Shown here piece by piece: positions 20,739 through 30,840 of a DNA stretch of 64,000 nt. The notes below the pieces were generated by a model that made no database searches, was not told the DNA's origin, and worked only from the letters and a program-made list of their open reading frames with translations. Source of the DNA: Chryseomicrobium sp. FSL W7-1435 (GTDB taxonomy: Bacteria; Bacillota; Bacilli; Bacillales_A; Planococcaceae); the NCBI RefSeq assembly GCF_038595005.1, contig NZ_CP151997.1:806001-870000 (forward strand). Direction: 5' to 3'. The translations under genes and the position numbers were made by a program. The first letter of the stretch is position 1, and each line of letters begins with the position of its first letter.

Positions 20739-21263
20739 TTACCTTAACTCGTCCTCACCAGACGTCATTTCCCGAACAGCCATCAGAACAGCCTCATAAA
20801 CAAACAAGGCAGCTAACGCATAAGGCAACACAACGCGTTCGCCCGTATCAGTAGGCAACAAACCTTTAGTGAAACCAAGAGCGACATACGTGTAGGCGAG
20901 TTCACTCAAGGCATTCTCCGCATTTGCTTTTTCAGGAGCCGTGACGCTAAACGGTATAAAAGTTTCATTCAACTGTGTTGCAAGAGCAACGGCTTCCGCC
21001 TGGTCAGCTTGTGGCGTCAAAATCCAAACCCGATCAGCTGACGTCACAGTTGACTCAGGCGTCCATTCAACCAGACGAGGGAATAAGCCGGAAGCCTCGG
21101 CATTTGTATAAACTGCTTTCATTTCACCAAAAGCGGCGAAAAAAATACGGCCTTCGCCAACAGCAGCTTGGGCCAGAAGACGTGCAGTTTCTTCAATCGC
21201 TTCTTCCTGACCTGTCGCAATGCGCTGCAAGAGACCAGAGACTTGTGTTGTTAACATTTTCAT
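20739..21263 (-). CDS. ywjG: YwjG-family protein (DUF2529)
   Basis: A 174-residue protein matching the DUF2529/YwjG family found between pyrG and spo0F in Bacillales. The middle (IFFAAFGEMKAVYTNAEASG... VWILTPQADQAEAVALATQL) looks like a SIS-type sugar-phosphate-binding fold; that fold call is tentative and no catalytic role is known. The start at 21263 is chosen because GAGGTGA lies eight bases upstream; a GTG at 21275 overlaps that ribosome site. It reads opposite to its neighbours and diverges from spo0F. Confidence 0.78.
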   Translation of the reverse strand: MKMLTTQVSGLLQRIATGQEEAIEETARLLAQAAVGEGRIFFAAFGEMKAVYTNAEASGLFPRLVEWTPESTVTSADRVWILTPQADQAEAVALATQLNETFIPFSVTAPEKANAENALSELAYTYVALGFTKGLLPTDTGERVVLPYALAALFVYEAVLMAVREMTSGEDELR

Positions 21264-21350
21264 AAGTTCTTTCACCTCAGGTCACAGTATACAGAAGGAA
21301 GGCTTTTCGTCGCAACTGCTGCCTAGCTATTCGGGTACTTCGTCATATTT

Positions 21351-21406
21351 TGTCGAAAAATTGTATTAGGAAACTTATTGAAATCTCTTCCTGTTAAGAG
21401 CATAAT
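21351..21406 (+). promoter_or_regulatory. spo0F promoter with Spo0A box
   Basis: TTGAAA (21378-21383), a 17-bp spacer and CATAAT (21401-21406) form a sigma-A-type promoter. About 27 bp upstream of the -35 is TTTTGTCGAAAAA, containing a perfect Spo0A box TGTCGAA (21351-21357). In B. subtilis spo0F is a direct Spo0A target, so the box is meaningful here despite its shortness. No sigma-H promoter was recognised. Confidence 0.65.
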
Positions 21407-21452
21407 TGTTAACAGGGGAAAATTAATCTGAATACTAAAGGAGATGGGACCG

Positions 21453-21815
21453 TTGACGCATTTGCTGATTGTTGATGATCAAATGGGTATTCGTATGTTG
21501 CTTCAAGAAGTGTTCGAACAATCGGGGTATACCGTAACAGTGGCTGCAAATGGACCAGAAGCACTTGAAAAATTTGAATCTAACACGGTAGATGGGGTAT
21601 TACTGGACATGAAAATTCCAGGGATGAACGGGATCGAAATCCTAAAACGCATGAAACAGCAGCAACCAGACATACCTGTCATGATGATGACAGCTTATGG
21701 CGAGCTGAATTTAATCGAAGAAGCCAAGAAATTAGGGGCATCTCATTACTTTATAAAGCCATTTGATATCTTTGAGGTACGCAGTGCGGTTATTGAACAA
21801 TTAAAAGCTTCTTAG
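21453..21815 (+). CDS. spo0F: Sporulation phosphorelay response regulator Spo0F
   Basis: A 120-residue single-domain receiver protein. It has the acidic pair in LIVDDQ, the phospho-acceptor Asp in LLDMKIPGMNG, the switch Thr in MMTAYG and the conserved Lys in FIKPFD. Spo0F takes phosphate from sensor kinases and passes it to Spo0B and then Spo0A. The TTG at 21453 is chosen because AAAGGAGAT ends seven bases upstream; the ATG at 21444 would overlap that site. Position between ywjG and fbaA matches B. subtilis. Its presence implies a sporulation phosphorelay, or the remnant of one. Confidence 0.9.
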   Translation: MTHLLIVDDQMGIRMLLQEVFEQSGYTVTVAANGPEALEKFESNTVDGVLLDMKIPGMNGIEILKRMKQQQPDIPVMMMTAYGELNLIEEAKKLGASHYFIKPFDIFEVRSAVIEQLKAS

Positions 21816-21824
21816 AGCAAAAAG

Positions 21825-21853
21825 GGCAGGTGTGGAAAACCACGCCTTTTTTT
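21825..21853 (+). terminator. Intrinsic terminator of spo0F
   Basis: AGGTGTGG-AAAA-CCACGCCT hairpin followed by a run of T, immediately after the spo0F stop. Confidence 0.8.
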
Positions 21854-21921
21854 GATACACTGAAGGATAGATAGCAGATCAACCAAATTCACGGCTATCA
21901 CCATTTAGAGGAGGTCCATTC

Positions 21922-22779
21922 ATGGCATTAGAATCAATGAAAGATATGCTTGAAAAAGGCAAACGCGAGGGCTATGCAGTTGGGCAATTTAACATTAACA
22001 ACCTTGAATATACACAAGCAATTCTGCAAGCAGCAGAAGAAGAAAAATCTCCAGTCATCCTAGGTGTATCTGAAGGTGCAGCACGCTACATGGGCGGCTT
22101 TAATACCGTGGTACATATGGTCAAAGGTTTAATGACTGATTTCGGTACTACAGTTCCAGTCGCAATTCACTTGGACCATGGTTCTAGCTTCGAAAAATGT
22201 AAAGAAGCAATCGATGCAGGCTTCACGTCTGTTATGATCGATGCATCTCACCACCCATTCGAAGAAAACGTAGAAACGACTTCAAAAGTTGTAGAATATG
22301 CACATGCTAACGGTGTATCAGTTGAAGCTGAGCTTGGTACTGTCGGCGGGCAAGAAGACGATATCATTGCTGATGGCGTCATCTATGCAGACCCTAAAGA
22401 ATGCCAAGAATTAGTTCAACGTACGAACATTGATTTCTTAGCACCAGCACTTGGTTCTGTACACGGTCCATACAAAGGGGAACCAAATCTTGGTTTCGCT
22501 GAAATGGAAGAAATCTCAAAACTTGCGGACCTACCACTTGTACTTCATGGTGGAACAGGGATCCCAACAAAAGACATTAAACGTGCCATCTCATTAGGGA
22601 CAGCAAAAATTAATGTCAACACTGAAAACCAAATCGCGGGGACAAAAGCTGTTCGTGATTTCTTAAATTCCGATGCAGAACAATATGACCCACGCAAATA
22701 TTTAACACCAATGCGCGACGCAATCAAAGCGTCAGTTAAAGGCAAAATGCGCGAGTTTGGAAGCGCAGGCCAAGCGTAA
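21922..22779 (+). CDS. fbaA: Class II fructose-1,6-bisphosphate aldolase
   Basis: A 285-residue zinc-dependent aldolase cleaving fructose-1,6-bisphosphate to dihydroxyacetone phosphate and glyceraldehyde-3-phosphate. Zinc-ligand and active-site motifs are visible: [31 protein letters not shown] and KINVNTE. An RBS, GAGGAGG, precedes the ATG. It is followed by a hairpin and then the transaldolase gene, giving a small central-carbon cluster typical of Bacillales. Confidence 0.96.
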   Translation: MALESMKDMLEKGKREGYAVGQFNINNLEYTQAILQAAEEEKSPVILGVSEGAARYMGGFNTVVHMVKGLMTDFGTTVPVAIHLDHGSSFEKCKEAIDAGFTSVMIDASHHPFEENVETTSKVVEYAHANGVSVEAELGTVGGQEDDIIADGVIYADPKECQELVQRTNIDFLAPALGSVHGPYKGEPNLGFAEMEEISKLADLPLVLHGGTGIPTKDIKRAISLGTAKINVNTENQIAGTKAVRDFLNSDAEQYDPRKYLTPMRDAIKASVKGKMREFGSAGQA

Positions 22780-22791
22780 TATTGTATCAAC

Positions 22792-22819
22792 GGGAGAAGC
22801 GTTTATTGCTTCTCCCATT
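22792..22819 (+). terminator. Hairpin between fbaA and tal
   Basis: GGGAGAAGC and GCTTCTCCC form a perfect nine-bp stem with a seven-base loop, followed by only ATTTC. The weak T-run suggests partial termination or processing/stabilisation of the fbaA mRNA. Confidence 0.6.
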
Positions 22820-22842
22820 TCACTAATTGGAGGAACTACACA

Positions 22843-23490
22843 ATGAAATTTTTTATCGATACTGCAAATTTTGACGAAATTAAAGAAGCCCACTCATGGG
22901 GAATTATTGATGGCGTAACAACAAATCCATCACTTGTAGCAAAAGAAAACATCTCGTTCCACGACCGCTTACGTGAAATTACAGCTCTAGTGGACGGTTC
23001 TGTTTCTGCAGAAGTTATTGCATTAGACGCCGAAGGCATGATCAAAGAAGGTCGTGAGTTAGCGGCGATCGCACCTAACATCACAGTGAAACTTCCGATG
23101 ACACCTGAAGGCTTAAAAGCATGTTCAGTGTTCCGCGCGGAAGGTATTAAAACAAACGTCACGCTTGTTTTTAGTGCCAATCAAGCATTATTAGCAGCAC
23201 GTGCTGGCGCGACTTATGTATCGCCATTCCTTGGACGTTTGGATGATATCGGTCATGATGGAATGGAACTGATTGCAAAGATTGCAGATATCTTTACAAT
23301 CCATGATATCGACACACAAATCATTGCTGCGTCTATTCGTCACCCGCAACACATTACAGATGCTGCTTTAAATGGTGCCCACATCTCTACGACACCATTC
23401 AAAGTGCTGCAACAACTCTTCAATCACCCACTGACTGACAAAGGGATTGAAGCATTTTTGAACGACTGGAACAACCGTCAAGCGAAGTAG
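22843..23490 (+). CDS. tal: Transaldolase (TalC/fructose-6-phosphate aldolase-like)
   Basis: A 215-residue short-type transaldolase transferring a dihydroxyacetone unit between sugar phosphates in the non-oxidative pentose phosphate pathway. [25 protein letters not shown], the Schiff-base Lys region ([12 protein letters not shown]) and [16 protein letters not shown] are family landmarks. The 215-residue size fits the compact TalC type, which includes F6P aldolases, so reaction choice is not certain. Good RBS GGAGGAA; eight bases before murA2. Confidence 0.92.
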   Translation: MKFFIDTANFDEIKEAHSWGIIDGVTTNPSLVAKENISFHDRLREITALVDGSVSAEVIALDAEGMIKEGRELAAIAPNITVKLPMTPEGLKACSVFRAEGIKTNVTLVFSANQALLAARAGATYVSPFLGRLDDIGHDGMELIAKIADIFTIHDIDTQIIAASIRHPQHITDAALNGAHISTTPFKVLQQLFNHPLTDKGIEAFLNDWNNRQAK

Positions 23491-23498
23491 GTGCTCAT

Positions 23499-24788
23499 AT
23501 GGATGTATATAAAATCAATGGCGGCAATCGCTTAAAAGGGACCATCAAAGTCAGTGGTGCAAAGAACAGTGCGGTGGCACTAATCCCCGCAACCCTTTTA
23601 GCCGATTCCCCAGTAACTATAGAAGGTCTACCTGAAATTGCGGATGTTTATATCTTAAAAGAAATTTTAGAAGAATTAGGAGCTACCGTCACATTTGAAA
23701 ATGGTGTGATGGTCGTGGATCCAACTAACATCCAGGACATGGCGTTACCGAATGGTAACATTAAAAAATTACGGGCCTCTTACTATTTAATGGGAGCGAT
23801 GCTTGGCAAGTTTGGCCACGCAGCAATCGGTCTTCCGGGAGGCTGTCACTTAGGACCTCGTCCAATCGACCAGCACATAAAAGGTTTTGAGGCGCTTGGT
23901 GCAAAAGTGACAAATGAACACGGAGCTATCTATTTGCGTACAGAACAACTGGAAGGTACCAAAGTGTATCTGGATGTTGTCAGCGTAGGTGCTACCATCA
24001 ATATCATGCTAGCAGCTGTGCGTGCCAAAGGCCGTACAATTATTGAGAATGCCGCAAAAGAACCTGAAATCATTGATGTGGCTACTCTTCTTTCTAATAT
24101 GGGTGCCAACATTAAAGGGGCAGGAACCAACATCATTCGTATTGAAGGTGTCGATGCGTTGCATGGCACGAACCACACCATCATTCCAGATCGTATCGAA
24201 GCAGGTACATTTATGATCATGGCGGCACTTATTGGTGACGGTATACTTATTGAAAATGTCATTCCTCTTCACTTAGAGGCACTAATAGCCAAGCTGCAAG
24301 AGATGGGTGTTGTGATTGAAGAGCGAGACGATTCATTGTTCATTCCACGTGTAGAGCATTTGAAGAGTGTCGATGTGAAGACGCTGGTCTACCCAGGCTT
24401 TGCCACGGATCTTCAGCAGCCGTTCACAGTGTTGATGACGCAAGCTGATGGAACATCGGTTATTACCGATACGATTTATTCGGCTCGTTTCAAACAGATT
24501 GATGAATTGCGCCGTATGAACGGAGAGGGTCGCGTCGAAGGCAGCACAGCCATCATTAAAGGGCCTACTGCGTTAGAAGCAGCAAGTGTTCGAGCAAGTG
24601 ATTTACGTGCAGGAGCAGCGCTTGTGTTGGCTGGTCTTATCGCAAAAGGGGAAACAGAAGTTCACGACATTTATCACATTGAGCGTGGCTACGGGAACCT
24701 GATTGAAAAGCTAACCGCACTGGGTGCCGATATTCGACGAGTGACGCTTGAACATGTCGAAATTAGCAATGCAGACAGCTCTTTGTAA
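23499..24788 (+). CDS. murA2: UDP-N-acetylglucosamine 1-carboxyvinyltransferase (second MurA)
   Basis: A 429-residue enolpyruvyl transferase adding PEP to UDP-GlcNAc, the first committed step of peptidoglycan synthesis and the fosfomycin target. The PEP-binding Cys lies in [11 protein letters not shown] (Cys116), and [10 protein letters not shown] carries the substrate-binding Lys-Asn pair. Position after tal corresponds to B. subtilis murAB, while the paralogue at 49828 corresponds to murAA. Only a weak ribosome site (AGGTG) is visible. Confidence 0.94.
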   Translation: MDVYKINGGNRLKGTIKVSGAKNSAVALIPATLLADSPVTIEGLPEIADVYILKEILEELGATVTFENGVMVVDPTNIQDMALPNGNIKKLRASYYLMGAMLGKFGHAAIGLPGGCHLGPRPIDQHIKGFEALGAKVTNEHGAIYLRTEQLEGTKVYLDVVSVGATINIMLAAVRAKGRTIIENAAKEPEIIDVATLLSNMGANIKGAGTNIIRIEGVDALHGTNHTIIPDRIEAGTFMIMAALIGDGILIENVIPLHLEALIAKLQEMGVVIEERDDSLFIPRVEHLKSVDVKTLVYPGFATDLQQPFTVLMTQADGTSVITDTIYSARFKQIDELRRMNGEGRVEGSTAIIKGPTALEAASVRASDLRAGAALVLAGLIAKGETEVHDIYHIERGYGNLIEKLTALGADIRRVTLEHVEISNADSSL

Positions 24789-24835
24789 TGGTACAATAAG
24801 ACAGGTTTAGAAAACGCTTGGCAGGAGGAGAAACG

Positions 24836-25798
24836 ATGGAACGAAGTTTATCAATGGAATTAGTACGTGTAACTGAGGCGGCAGCGATTGCGTCTGCACG
24901 CTGGATGGGACGCGGGTTGAAGATGGAAGCAGATGATGCGGCTACAACCGCAATGCGTTCTGTATTCGACACAATTCCTATGGAAGGTGTCGTCGTAATC
25001 GGTGAAGGTGAGATGGACGAAGCGCCGATGCTGTATATCGGTGAAAAGTTAGGCCTAGGGATTGGCGGACCACAAGTTGATGTGGCTGTTGACCCACTTG
25101 AAGGGACCAACATCGTCGCGTCAGGCGGCTGGAATGCGCTTGCTGTTCTAGCAATTGCTGACCGTGGCAACCTACTCCATGCACCGGACATGTACATGGA
25201 CAAACTAGCGGTAGGTCCAGAAGCTGTCGGCATGGTCGATATTGATGCACCTGTCATCGATAACTTAAAGGCCGTTGCTCGTGCCAAAAATAAAGATATT
25301 CAAGACGTTGTGGCGACGATTTTAAACCGCCCACGTCATCAACAGATCATCGACGAAATTCGTGCTTCAGGTGCCCGCATCAAGCTTATCAATGACGGAG
25401 ACGTGGCAGGTGCCATTAACACGGCGTTTGATGAGACGGGTGTCGACATTTTGTTCGGCATGGGTGGAGCACCAGAAGGCGTTATCGCAGCTGTTGGATT
25501 AAAGTGTCTCGGAGGAGAAATCCAAGGACGTCTTGTTCCTCATGAAGAAGGCGAACTCGAGCGCTGCATTAAAATGGGTCTAGACGTGAACAAAGTTCTT
25601 CGCATGGAAGATCTTGTTCGTGGCGATGACGCCATCTTTACAGCAACAGGTGTAACAGACGGAGAACTTCTTCGTGGCGTTCAGTTCAAAGGTGGCTATG
25701 CAGCAACTCATACGTTGGTTATGCGTGCTAAGTCAGGAACTGTTCGGTTTGTTGAAGGCCGTCACAGCTTGAAAAAGAAACCAAATCTCGTCTTGTAA
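24836..25798 (+). CDS. glpX: Class II fructose-1,6-bisphosphatase
   Basis: A 320-residue GlpX-type enzyme removing the 1-phosphate of fructose-1,6-bisphosphate for gluconeogenesis. Landmarks are [23 protein letters not shown] (metal ligands), [10 protein letters not shown] and [13 protein letters not shown]. The ATG at 24836 has GGAGGAG in front of it; the open frame extends upstream only to a TTG with no ribosome site. It is followed by a terminator-like hairpin. Confidence 0.95.
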   Translation: MERSLSMELVRVTEAAAIASARWMGRGLKMEADDAATTAMRSVFDTIPMEGVVVIGEGEMDEAPMLYIGEKLGLGIGGPQVDVAVDPLEGTNIVASGGWNALAVLAIADRGNLLHAPDMYMDKLAVGPEAVGMVDIDAPVIDNLKAVARAKNKDIQDVVATILNRPRHQQIIDEIRASGARIKLINDGDVAGAINTAFDETGVDILFGMGGAPEGVIAAVGLKCLGGEIQGRLVPHEEGELERCIKMGLDVNKVLRMEDLVRGDDAIFTATGVTDGELLRGVQFKGGYAATHTLVMRAKSGTVRFVEGRHSLKKKPNLVL

Positions 25799-25809
25799 GA
25801 AATAGAAGC

Positions 25810-25843
25810 TCCGCACAGGGATAGCCTTGTGCGGGTCTTTCTA
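25810..25843 (+). terminator. Intrinsic terminator after glpX
   Basis: CCGCACA(GG)...(CC)TTGTGCGG stem followed by GTCTTTCTAT. Good stem, imperfect T-run. Confidence 0.65.
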
Positions 25844-25954
25844 TCTTGCTAGGAACTCCCTACAGAATTACTACCAAGACCCCTTCACGTTCAATCTATC
25901 TTCCAATGAAAAGTGATCCCAAAAGTAAAAAATAACTAAGAGTGTGGTGCCAAA

Positions 25955-27238
25955 ATGACCCAGCATACATTAAATGAACTGGAAAATATGACGTTAAAAG
26001 AACTTTACGAGTTGGCGAAAAGATATAAAATCGCTTCGTACAGCAAATTAACGAAAAAAGAATTGATTATCTCCATCTTGAAATCTCGTGCAGAACAAGA
26101 AGGCTTTTTCTTCATGGAAGGCGTACTTGAGATCATTTCTTCAGAAGGCTTTGGTTTCTTGCGTCCTATCAACTATTCGCCAAGTTCTGAGGATATCTAT
26201 ATTTCAGCTTCCCAAATCCGTCGTTTTGACTTACGGAACGGAGACAAAGTAACCGGGAAAGTGCGTCCTCCCAAAGAAAGCGAACGCTATTATGGCTTGT
26301 TACATGTAGAGCTTGTCAATGGGGAAGACCCAGAGACTGCTAAAGAGCGCGTTCATTTCCCAGCATTGACACCTTTATATCCGGATCGCCAATTAAAGTT
26401 AGAAACCACACCAGAACGTTTGTCTACTCGTATCATGGATCTAGTTGCACCGGTCGGCTTTGGTCAACGTGGCTTGATTGTGGCTCCGCCAAAAGCAGGG
26501 AAGACGATGCTGCTTAAAGAAGTGGCCAATGCCATCACGACCAATCATCCAGAAGCAGAACTGATTGTTCTTTTGATCGATGAGCGTCCTGAAGAGGTAA
26601 CGGACATTGAACGTTCTGTAAAAGCAGACGTTGTCAGTTCAACGTTCGATGAAGTACCTGAGAACCATGTGAAAGTAGCAGAGCTTGTCTTAGAGCGAGC
26701 GATGCGTCTTGTAGAACACAAACGTGACGTCATCATCTTAATGGATTCCATCACACGACTGGCTCGTGCGTATAACTTAGTCATTCCACCAAGTGGCCGT
26801 ACTTTGTCGGGTGGTATCGACCCAGCAGCCTTTCACCGTCCTAAGCGATTCTTCGGAGCCGCTCGGAATATTGAAGAAGGGGGCAGCTTGACGATTCTGG
26901 CAACAGCCTTAGTGGATACCGGTTCTCGTATGGATGAAGTCATTTATGAAGAATTCAAAGGAACAGGAAACTTGGAGCTTCACTTAGATCGCCAATTAGC
27001 GGAGCGTCGTATCTTCCCGGCACTGGATATTCGCCGTTCAGGTACACGAAAAGAAGAGTTGCTGATTCAAAAAGCGCAGCTGGATAAGCTATGGGCTATC
27101 CGCAAGACATTCTCAGATTCTCATGACTTTACTGAGCGTTTCATGCGTAAGCTGAAGCAGACGAAAAACAACGATGCGTTCTTTCAACAATTAGCAGATG
27201 AGATGAAGGCGCATAAAGCCAATAAAGCATCGCTTTAA
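25955..27238 (+). CDS. rho: Transcription termination factor Rho
   Basis: A 427-residue hexameric RNA-dependent ATPase that ends transcription of untranslated RNA. It has the N-terminal Rho-N helical domain ([13 protein letters not shown]), a cold-shock-like RNA-binding domain (GFGFLRP), Walker A (APPKAGKTM), Walker B ([17 protein letters not shown]) and the R-loop/Q-loop region ([11 protein letters not shown]). Its ribosome site (AGTGTGGTG) is weak. The 156-bp upstream gap has no other clear signal beyond the glpX terminator. Confidence 0.96.
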   Translation: MTQHTLNELENMTLKELYELAKRYKIASYSKLTKKELIISILKSRAEQEGFFFMEGVLEIISSEGFGFLRPINYSPSSEDIYISASQIRRFDLRNGDKVTGKVRPPKESERYYGLLHVELVNGEDPETAKERVHFPALTPLYPDRQLKLETTPERLSTRIMDLVAPVGFGQRGLIVAPPKAGKTMLLKEVANAITTNHPEAELIVLLIDERPEEVTDIERSVKADVVSSTFDEVPENHVKVAELVLERAMRLVEHKRDVIILMDSITRLARAYNLVIPPSGRTLSGGIDPAAFHRPKRFFGAARNIEEGGSLTILATALVDTGSRMDEVIYEEFKGTGNLELHLDRQLAERRIFPALDIRRSGTRKEELLIQKAQLDKLWAIRKTFSDSHDFTERFMRKLKQTKNNDAFFQQLADEMKAHKANKASL

Positions 27239-27262
27239 GACAATTTTTTTCAAATCAATGTC

Positions 27263-27291
27263 TTGAAATGCATGACAAAACATGCTATTCT
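27263..27291 (+). promoter_or_regulatory. rpmE promoter
   Basis: TTGAAA (27263-27268), 17-bp spacer, TATTCT (27286-27291). A leader of about 115 nt remains before the rpmE start. L31 leaders with autoregulatory RNA structure are known in Firmicutes, but I did not fold this one. Confidence 0.65.
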
Positions 27292-27413
27292 ATACGTTGT
27301 AAGTTTAATTATTTCTGTTACATATGTGGCTGACTCAATCGGGCCATGTAAGGTATCAGTTTTTCATAACCAACTCTGTTCCAGATGGTTCAGGGCGAGA
27401 GGAGAGAAATTAG

Positions 27414-27629
27414 ATGAAATCAGGAATTCATCCAGACTACAAAGAAGCAACAGTAACTTGTTCATGTGGTAACTCATTCAAAACAGGTTCTGTAAAAGAA
27501 AACATCAACGTCGAGTTCTGCAGCGAGTGTCACCCATTCTACACAGGACGTCAGAAATTCGCAGCAGCGGATGGTCGTGTTGATCGCTTCAACAAAAAAT
27601 ACGGTCTTAAAGAAGAGCAACAAAACTAA
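27414..27629 (+). CDS. rpmE: 50S ribosomal protein L31 (zinc-binding form)
   Basis: A 71-residue L31 with the zinc-ligand cysteines of the C+ form: TCSCGN near residue 16 and [11 protein letters not shown] near residue 36, followed by the FNKKYG C-terminus. The Cys set marks it as the zinc-replete paralogue rather than YtiA-type L31B. AGAGGAGAG is the ribosome site. It follows rho as in B. subtilis, but with its own promoter and terminator. Confidence 0.95.
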   Translation: MKSGIHPDYKEATVTCSCGNSFKTGSVKENINVEFCSECHPFYTGRQKFAAADGRVDRFNKKYGLKEEQQN

Positions 27630-27635
27630 GAACCT

Positions 27636-27672
27636 AAATACCTGTGGGGCATTTGCCTTGCAGGTATTTTTT
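27636..27672 (+). terminator. Intrinsic terminator of rpmE
   Basis: AAATACCTG (27636-27644) pairs with CAGGTATTT (27661-27669), then further T residues; the loop itself contains a GGGGCATTTGCC segment. Confidence 0.8.
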
Positions 27673-27675
27673 AAA

Positions 27676-27817
27676 TTTAGATGTGGAAGGCGTTTGCCCA
27701 GAAATGCTTCGGGAATCAAGCGTGCGCATAGAGGCGCTCTTGCCTCTGTGTGTGCGATTGATTTTCGAATGTATTTCTAACGCCTGGAACTTGATTGCGT
27801 TAGATGTGGAAGGCGTT
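27676..27817. repeat. TTTAGATGTGGAAGGCGTT element, long-hairpin form, copy 2
   Basis: Opens TTTAGATGTGGAAGGCGTT. GGCGTT (27689-27694) and AACGCC (27779-27784) close an outer stem around a 79-bp imperfect hairpin (27700-27778) from AGAAATGCTTCGGGAATCAA to TTGATTTTCGAATGTATTTCT, with loop GAGGCG-CTCT-TGCCTC. Several pairs are G-U, so the transcript of this strand would also fold well. A second AGATGTGGAAGGCGTT ends the unit at 27817. Copy 3 at 38303 is almost identical. Confidence 0.85.
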
Positions 27818-27844
27818 CGTCGCGATTCCAATTATTCCCTCTAG

Positions 27845-27971
27845 GGTACCTGTGCACCGCACAATTCACTACAATTTTATAATTATTCACTCAAGGCATT
27901 CGTAGCGCTCAATAGATTGTATACTCTTGCAATTGTGGTGAATAAACAGAATTGTATGGTGCACAGGTACC
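27845..27971. repeat. 127-bp palindromic element, GGTACCTGTGCAC end-type, copy 2
   Basis: GGTACCTGTGCACC (27845-27858) and GGTGCACAGGTACC (27958-27971) are perfect 14-bp inverted ends; total length is 127 bp. Inside are ACAATTCACTACAATTTTATAATTATTCA on the left and AATTGTGGTGAATAAACAGAATTGT on the right. With the preceding element it fills the rpmE-tdk gap, which holds no gene. Confidence 0.88.
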
Positions 27972-28003
27972 GCTTAAAAACAACCTAAAAAAGGGGTCCC
28001 AAC

Positions 28004-28576
28004 ATGGCACAACTATTTTTCAAACACGGCGCAATGAACAGTGGGAAATCCATTGAGATTCTCAAAGTCGCGCACAATTATGAAGAGCAAAACAAACAGG
28101 TCATCATCTTTACACCAGCGATTGACACACGTGACGAAGTGGGAACAGTCGCAAGTCGCATTGGACTCAAACGCCAAGCAATCCCTGTCTATGATGAGAC
28201 GAATCTATTCGACTATGTGAAAAACCAGAACGAACGAATCTACTGTATACTCATCGACGAGGTGCAGTTCATTTCTAAAGAACAAGTTCAACAACTGACC
28301 CAAATTGTAGACGAACTTAATATTCCGGTAATGGGATTTGGTCTGAAAAATGACTTCATGAACGAATTGTTTGAAGGTAGCCGCTATATGTTGACCTATG
28401 CCGACAAGATTGAAGAAATGAAAACCATCTGCTGGTTCTGCCATCGCAAAGCGACGATGAACCTTCGCGTAGATGAAAACAAAAAGCCAGTGCGAACTGG
28501 CGCTCAAATCGTCATTGGTGGCAATGACAGCTACTATCCGGTCTGCCGGAAGTGTCATGCTAACCCACCACTTTAA
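28004..28576 (+). CDS. tdk: Thymidine kinase
   Basis: A 190-residue type II thymidine kinase phosphorylating thymidine to dTMP with ATP in nucleoside salvage. The P-loop GAMNSGKS is at residues 9-16, Walker B is ILIDEVQF, and the structural zinc site is CWFCHRKA plus CRKCH near the C-terminus. AAAAGGGG precedes the start. It follows repeat elements rather than a promoter I could recognise, so its transcription start is unclear. Confidence 0.95.
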   Translation: MAQLFFKHGAMNSGKSIEILKVAHNYEEQNKQVIIFTPAIDTRDEVGTVASRIGLKRQAIPVYDETNLFDYVKNQNERIYCILIDEVQFISKEQVQQLTQIVDELNIPVMGFGLKNDFMNELFEGSRYMLTYADKIEEMKTICWFCHRKATMNLRVDENKKPVRTGAQIVIGGNDSYYPVCRKCHANPPL

Positions 28577-28870
28577 CTAAATGTGAAACTCGATTCCAGT
28601 AGATGTGAAAATCCGCTCATTGTGAAAATGAGCGGTCGTTCTTTGACTGAAACGGTGGTTTATTAAGACGTAAGCCACATTTATTAGGACGAAACACGAA
28701 TTTATTCGACATAAATCAGTTTTAATGAGACCAAGTCGTTTTATGGAAACTATTTCAACCCTGCACCACACGTAATGAAACCCAAACCCTAAATTACCCA
28801 AACCCTAAATTACCCAAACCCTAAATTACCCAAACCCTTAAAAAAAACCCAAACCCCAGGAGGTGTCCTC
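28577..28870. other. tdk-prfA gap: hairpin plus 16-bp tandem repeat
   Basis: About 290 bp without a supported gene. CCGCTCAT (28613-28620) and ATGAGCGG (28628-28635) followed by TCGTTCTTTG make a weak terminator for tdk. Next comes AT-rich sequence with repeated wTTTATTrrGACrwAA-like phrases (28661-28742). A tandem array follows (28781-28839), then the prfA ribosome site AGGAGGTG. Confidence 0.65.
28781..28839. repeat. 16-bp tandem repeat (CCCAAACCCTAAATTA), 3.7 copies
   Basis: Three exact copies of CCCAAACCCTAAATTA (28781-28828) and a partial fourth (CCCAAACCCTT). It lies 30 bp before the prfA start, inside the likely 5-prime untranslated region or promoter zone. Confidence 0.95.
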
Positions 28871-29950
28871 ATGTTTGATCGCTTACAAGCCGTAGAAGAT
28901 CGCTACGACAAATTGAACGAAATGCTTTCCGATCCAGATATCGTCAACGATACCAACAAGCTTCGTACGTATTCTAAAGAACAATCTGACCTACAAGAAA
29001 CAGTCGACGCATACAGAGAATACAAAGCAGCAAACGAACAATTGGCAGAGGCCAAAGGAATGCTGGATGAGAAACTCGATGCTGACATGCGTGAAATGGT
29101 CAAAGAAGAAGTCAACGACCTAGAAAAACAAGTTCAACAACTAGAAGATCGTCTGCATGTTCTGCTCATTCCAAAAGATCCGAACGATGACAAAAACGTT
29201 ATCATGGAGATTCGTGGAGCAGCAGGTGGCGATGAGGCTGCATTATTTGCCGGCAGTTTATTCCGCATGTACAGCCGCTATGCTGAAACCAATGGCTGGA
29301 AAATCGAGATTATGGATTCTTCTCCAACAGGTCTTGGTGGCTACAAAGAAGTCGTCTTCATGATTGCTGGAAATGGAGCCTTCTCGAAACTGAAATACGA
29401 AAACGGTGCCCACCGTGTACAACGTGTTCCGGAGACGGAATCAGGTGGACGTATCCATACTTCGACAGCGACAGTCGCTTGTCTTCCAGAAGTGGAAGAA
29501 GTCGATGTTGAAATTCATGACAAAGATATCCGATTTGATGCGTACGCTTCTTCAGGTGCCGGTGGACAATCCGTTAATACGACGATGTCTGCTGTTCGAT
29601 TGACGCACATCCCGACCAATACGGTTGTAACGTGTCAGGATGAAAAATCGCAAATTAAAAACAAAGAAAGAGCTATGAAAGTTCTTCGCGCACGTGTTGC
29701 CGATAAATACCGTCAAGAAGCGCAAGCTGAATACGATGCAGTCCGTAAATCTGCTGTTGGTACAGGGGACCGTTCAGAGCGTATCCGTACGTACAACTTC
29801 CCGCAAAACCGTGTCACTGATCACCGTATCGGGTTAACGATTCAAAAACTCGATCAGATCATGGAAGGTAAACTGGACGAAATAATCGAAGCACTAACGA
29901 TTGAAGATCAAGCTGAAAAGATGGAGAAGATGAATGAAAGCACCATTTAA
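28871..29950 (+). CDS. prfA: Peptide chain release factor 1
   Basis: A 359-residue class I release factor recognising UAA and UAG. The N-terminal coiled-coil domain is followed by the peptidyl-hydrolase loop GGQ in [12 protein letters not shown], whose Gln is the target of PrmC, encoded next. AGGAGGTG sits six bases before the ATG. The gene overlaps prmC by 17 bp. The family normally has about 355-360 residues, so it is complete. Confidence 0.97.
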   Translation: MFDRLQAVEDRYDKLNEMLSDPDIVNDTNKLRTYSKEQSDLQETVDAYREYKAANEQLAEAKGMLDEKLDADMREMVKEEVNDLEKQVQQLEDRLHVLLIPKDPNDDKNVIMEIRGAAGGDEAALFAGSLFRMYSRYAETNGWKIEIMDSSPTGLGGYKEVVFMIAGNGAFSKLKYENGAHRVQRVPETESGGRIHTSTATVACLPEVEEVDVEIHDKDIRFDAYASSGAGGQSVNTTMSAVRLTHIPTNTVVTCQDEKSQIKNKERAMKVLRARVADKYRQEAQAEYDAVRKSAVGTGDRSERIRTYNFPQNRVTDHRIGLTIQKLDQIMEGKLDEIIEALTIEDQAEKMEKMNESTI

Positions 29951-30791
29951 CAGCGTACAAGAGGCCCTTTTATGGGCTTCTTCTTATTTACAGGAAAATG
30001 ACCGGGAACCGAGGGCGGCGCGCTTTTATTTACAAGATCTGCTGCACTATACATCTACTGAATTAATGATGAGGCAAACCGACCAAATGACAGACGAATT
30101 ACGAGAACGCTTCAGTGAGGGAATTTATAAAATTGCCAAAGGCACGCCCTATCAATACGTCAGCGGTAGAGCAGAATTTTATGGACGCGATTTCACAGTC
30201 AGTCCAGCCGTGCTTATTCCAAGGCCGGAAACTGAAGAGTTGATCGAACAGCTGATTCGTCGTAAAAAAGAACACTTTGGAGACACCGCCGTTCGACTTG
30301 TGGATATCGGTACAGGCACGGGTTGTATTGCCACAACACTAAAGTTAGAAATGCCAGAAATAGTAGTAACTGCTGTGGATATTTCGCCACAAGCACTAGC
30401 AGTTGCAACCGCTAATGCTTCTGAACTCGATGCGGAGGTTCGCTTTTTGGAGGGGGACATGACGGCTCCTATTGAACAGCAGACATGGGACATCTTTGTT
30501 TCCAACCCTCCGTATATTGCAGCGCTAGAGAAGCAGGAAATGAACGATGTCGTACTCGATCACGAGCCGCACTTAGCCTTGTTTGCTGAAGATGACGGCC
30601 TTTACTTTTACAAAAAGATGATCAATAAACTACCACAAATTCTTGCTGAAAAAGCCATCGTCGCTTTTGAAATTGGGCATTTGCAGGGACCTGCGATTCA
30701 GCAATTACTTTCTGTTGCTTTGCCTCAGGCACGAGTTGAAGTTGTAAAAGATTTAAATGGACGCGACCGAATGGTTTTTGCAACTTTATGA
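29934..30791 (+). CDS. prmC: Release factor glutamine methyltransferase
   Basis: A 285-residue SAM-dependent methyltransferase modifying the Gln of the GGQ loop in release factors. The N-terminal helical domain is followed by the SAM motif [10 protein letters not shown] and the substrate motif SNPPYIA. The start lies inside the end of prfA, coupling the modifier to its substrate. The C-terminus ([14 protein letters not shown]) matches the family. Confidence 0.95.
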   Translation: MKAPFNSVQEALLWASSYLQENDREPRAARFYLQDLLHYTSTELMMRQTDQMTDELRERFSEGIYKIAKGTPYQYVSGRAEFYGRDFTVSPAVLIPRPETEELIEQLIRRKKEHFGDTAVRLVDIGTGTGCIATTLKLEMPEIVVTAVDISPQALAVATANASELDAEVRFLEGDMTAPIEQQTWDIFVSNPPYIAALEKQEMNDVVLDHEPHLALFAEDDGLYFYKKMINKLPQILAEKAIVAFEIGHLQGPAIQQLLSVALPQARVEVVKDLNGRDRMVFATL

Positions 30792-30840
30792 ATAGACTAC
30801 TAGAAAGTGGGTCATGCTGATTTCAAAGGGAGGAATCGCA

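Noticed and set aside
27263-27472. Open frame overlapping the rpmE leader
   Set aside because: It begins at the TTG of the rpmE promoter -35 box and overlaps rpmE in another frame; it is a promoter/leader artefact.
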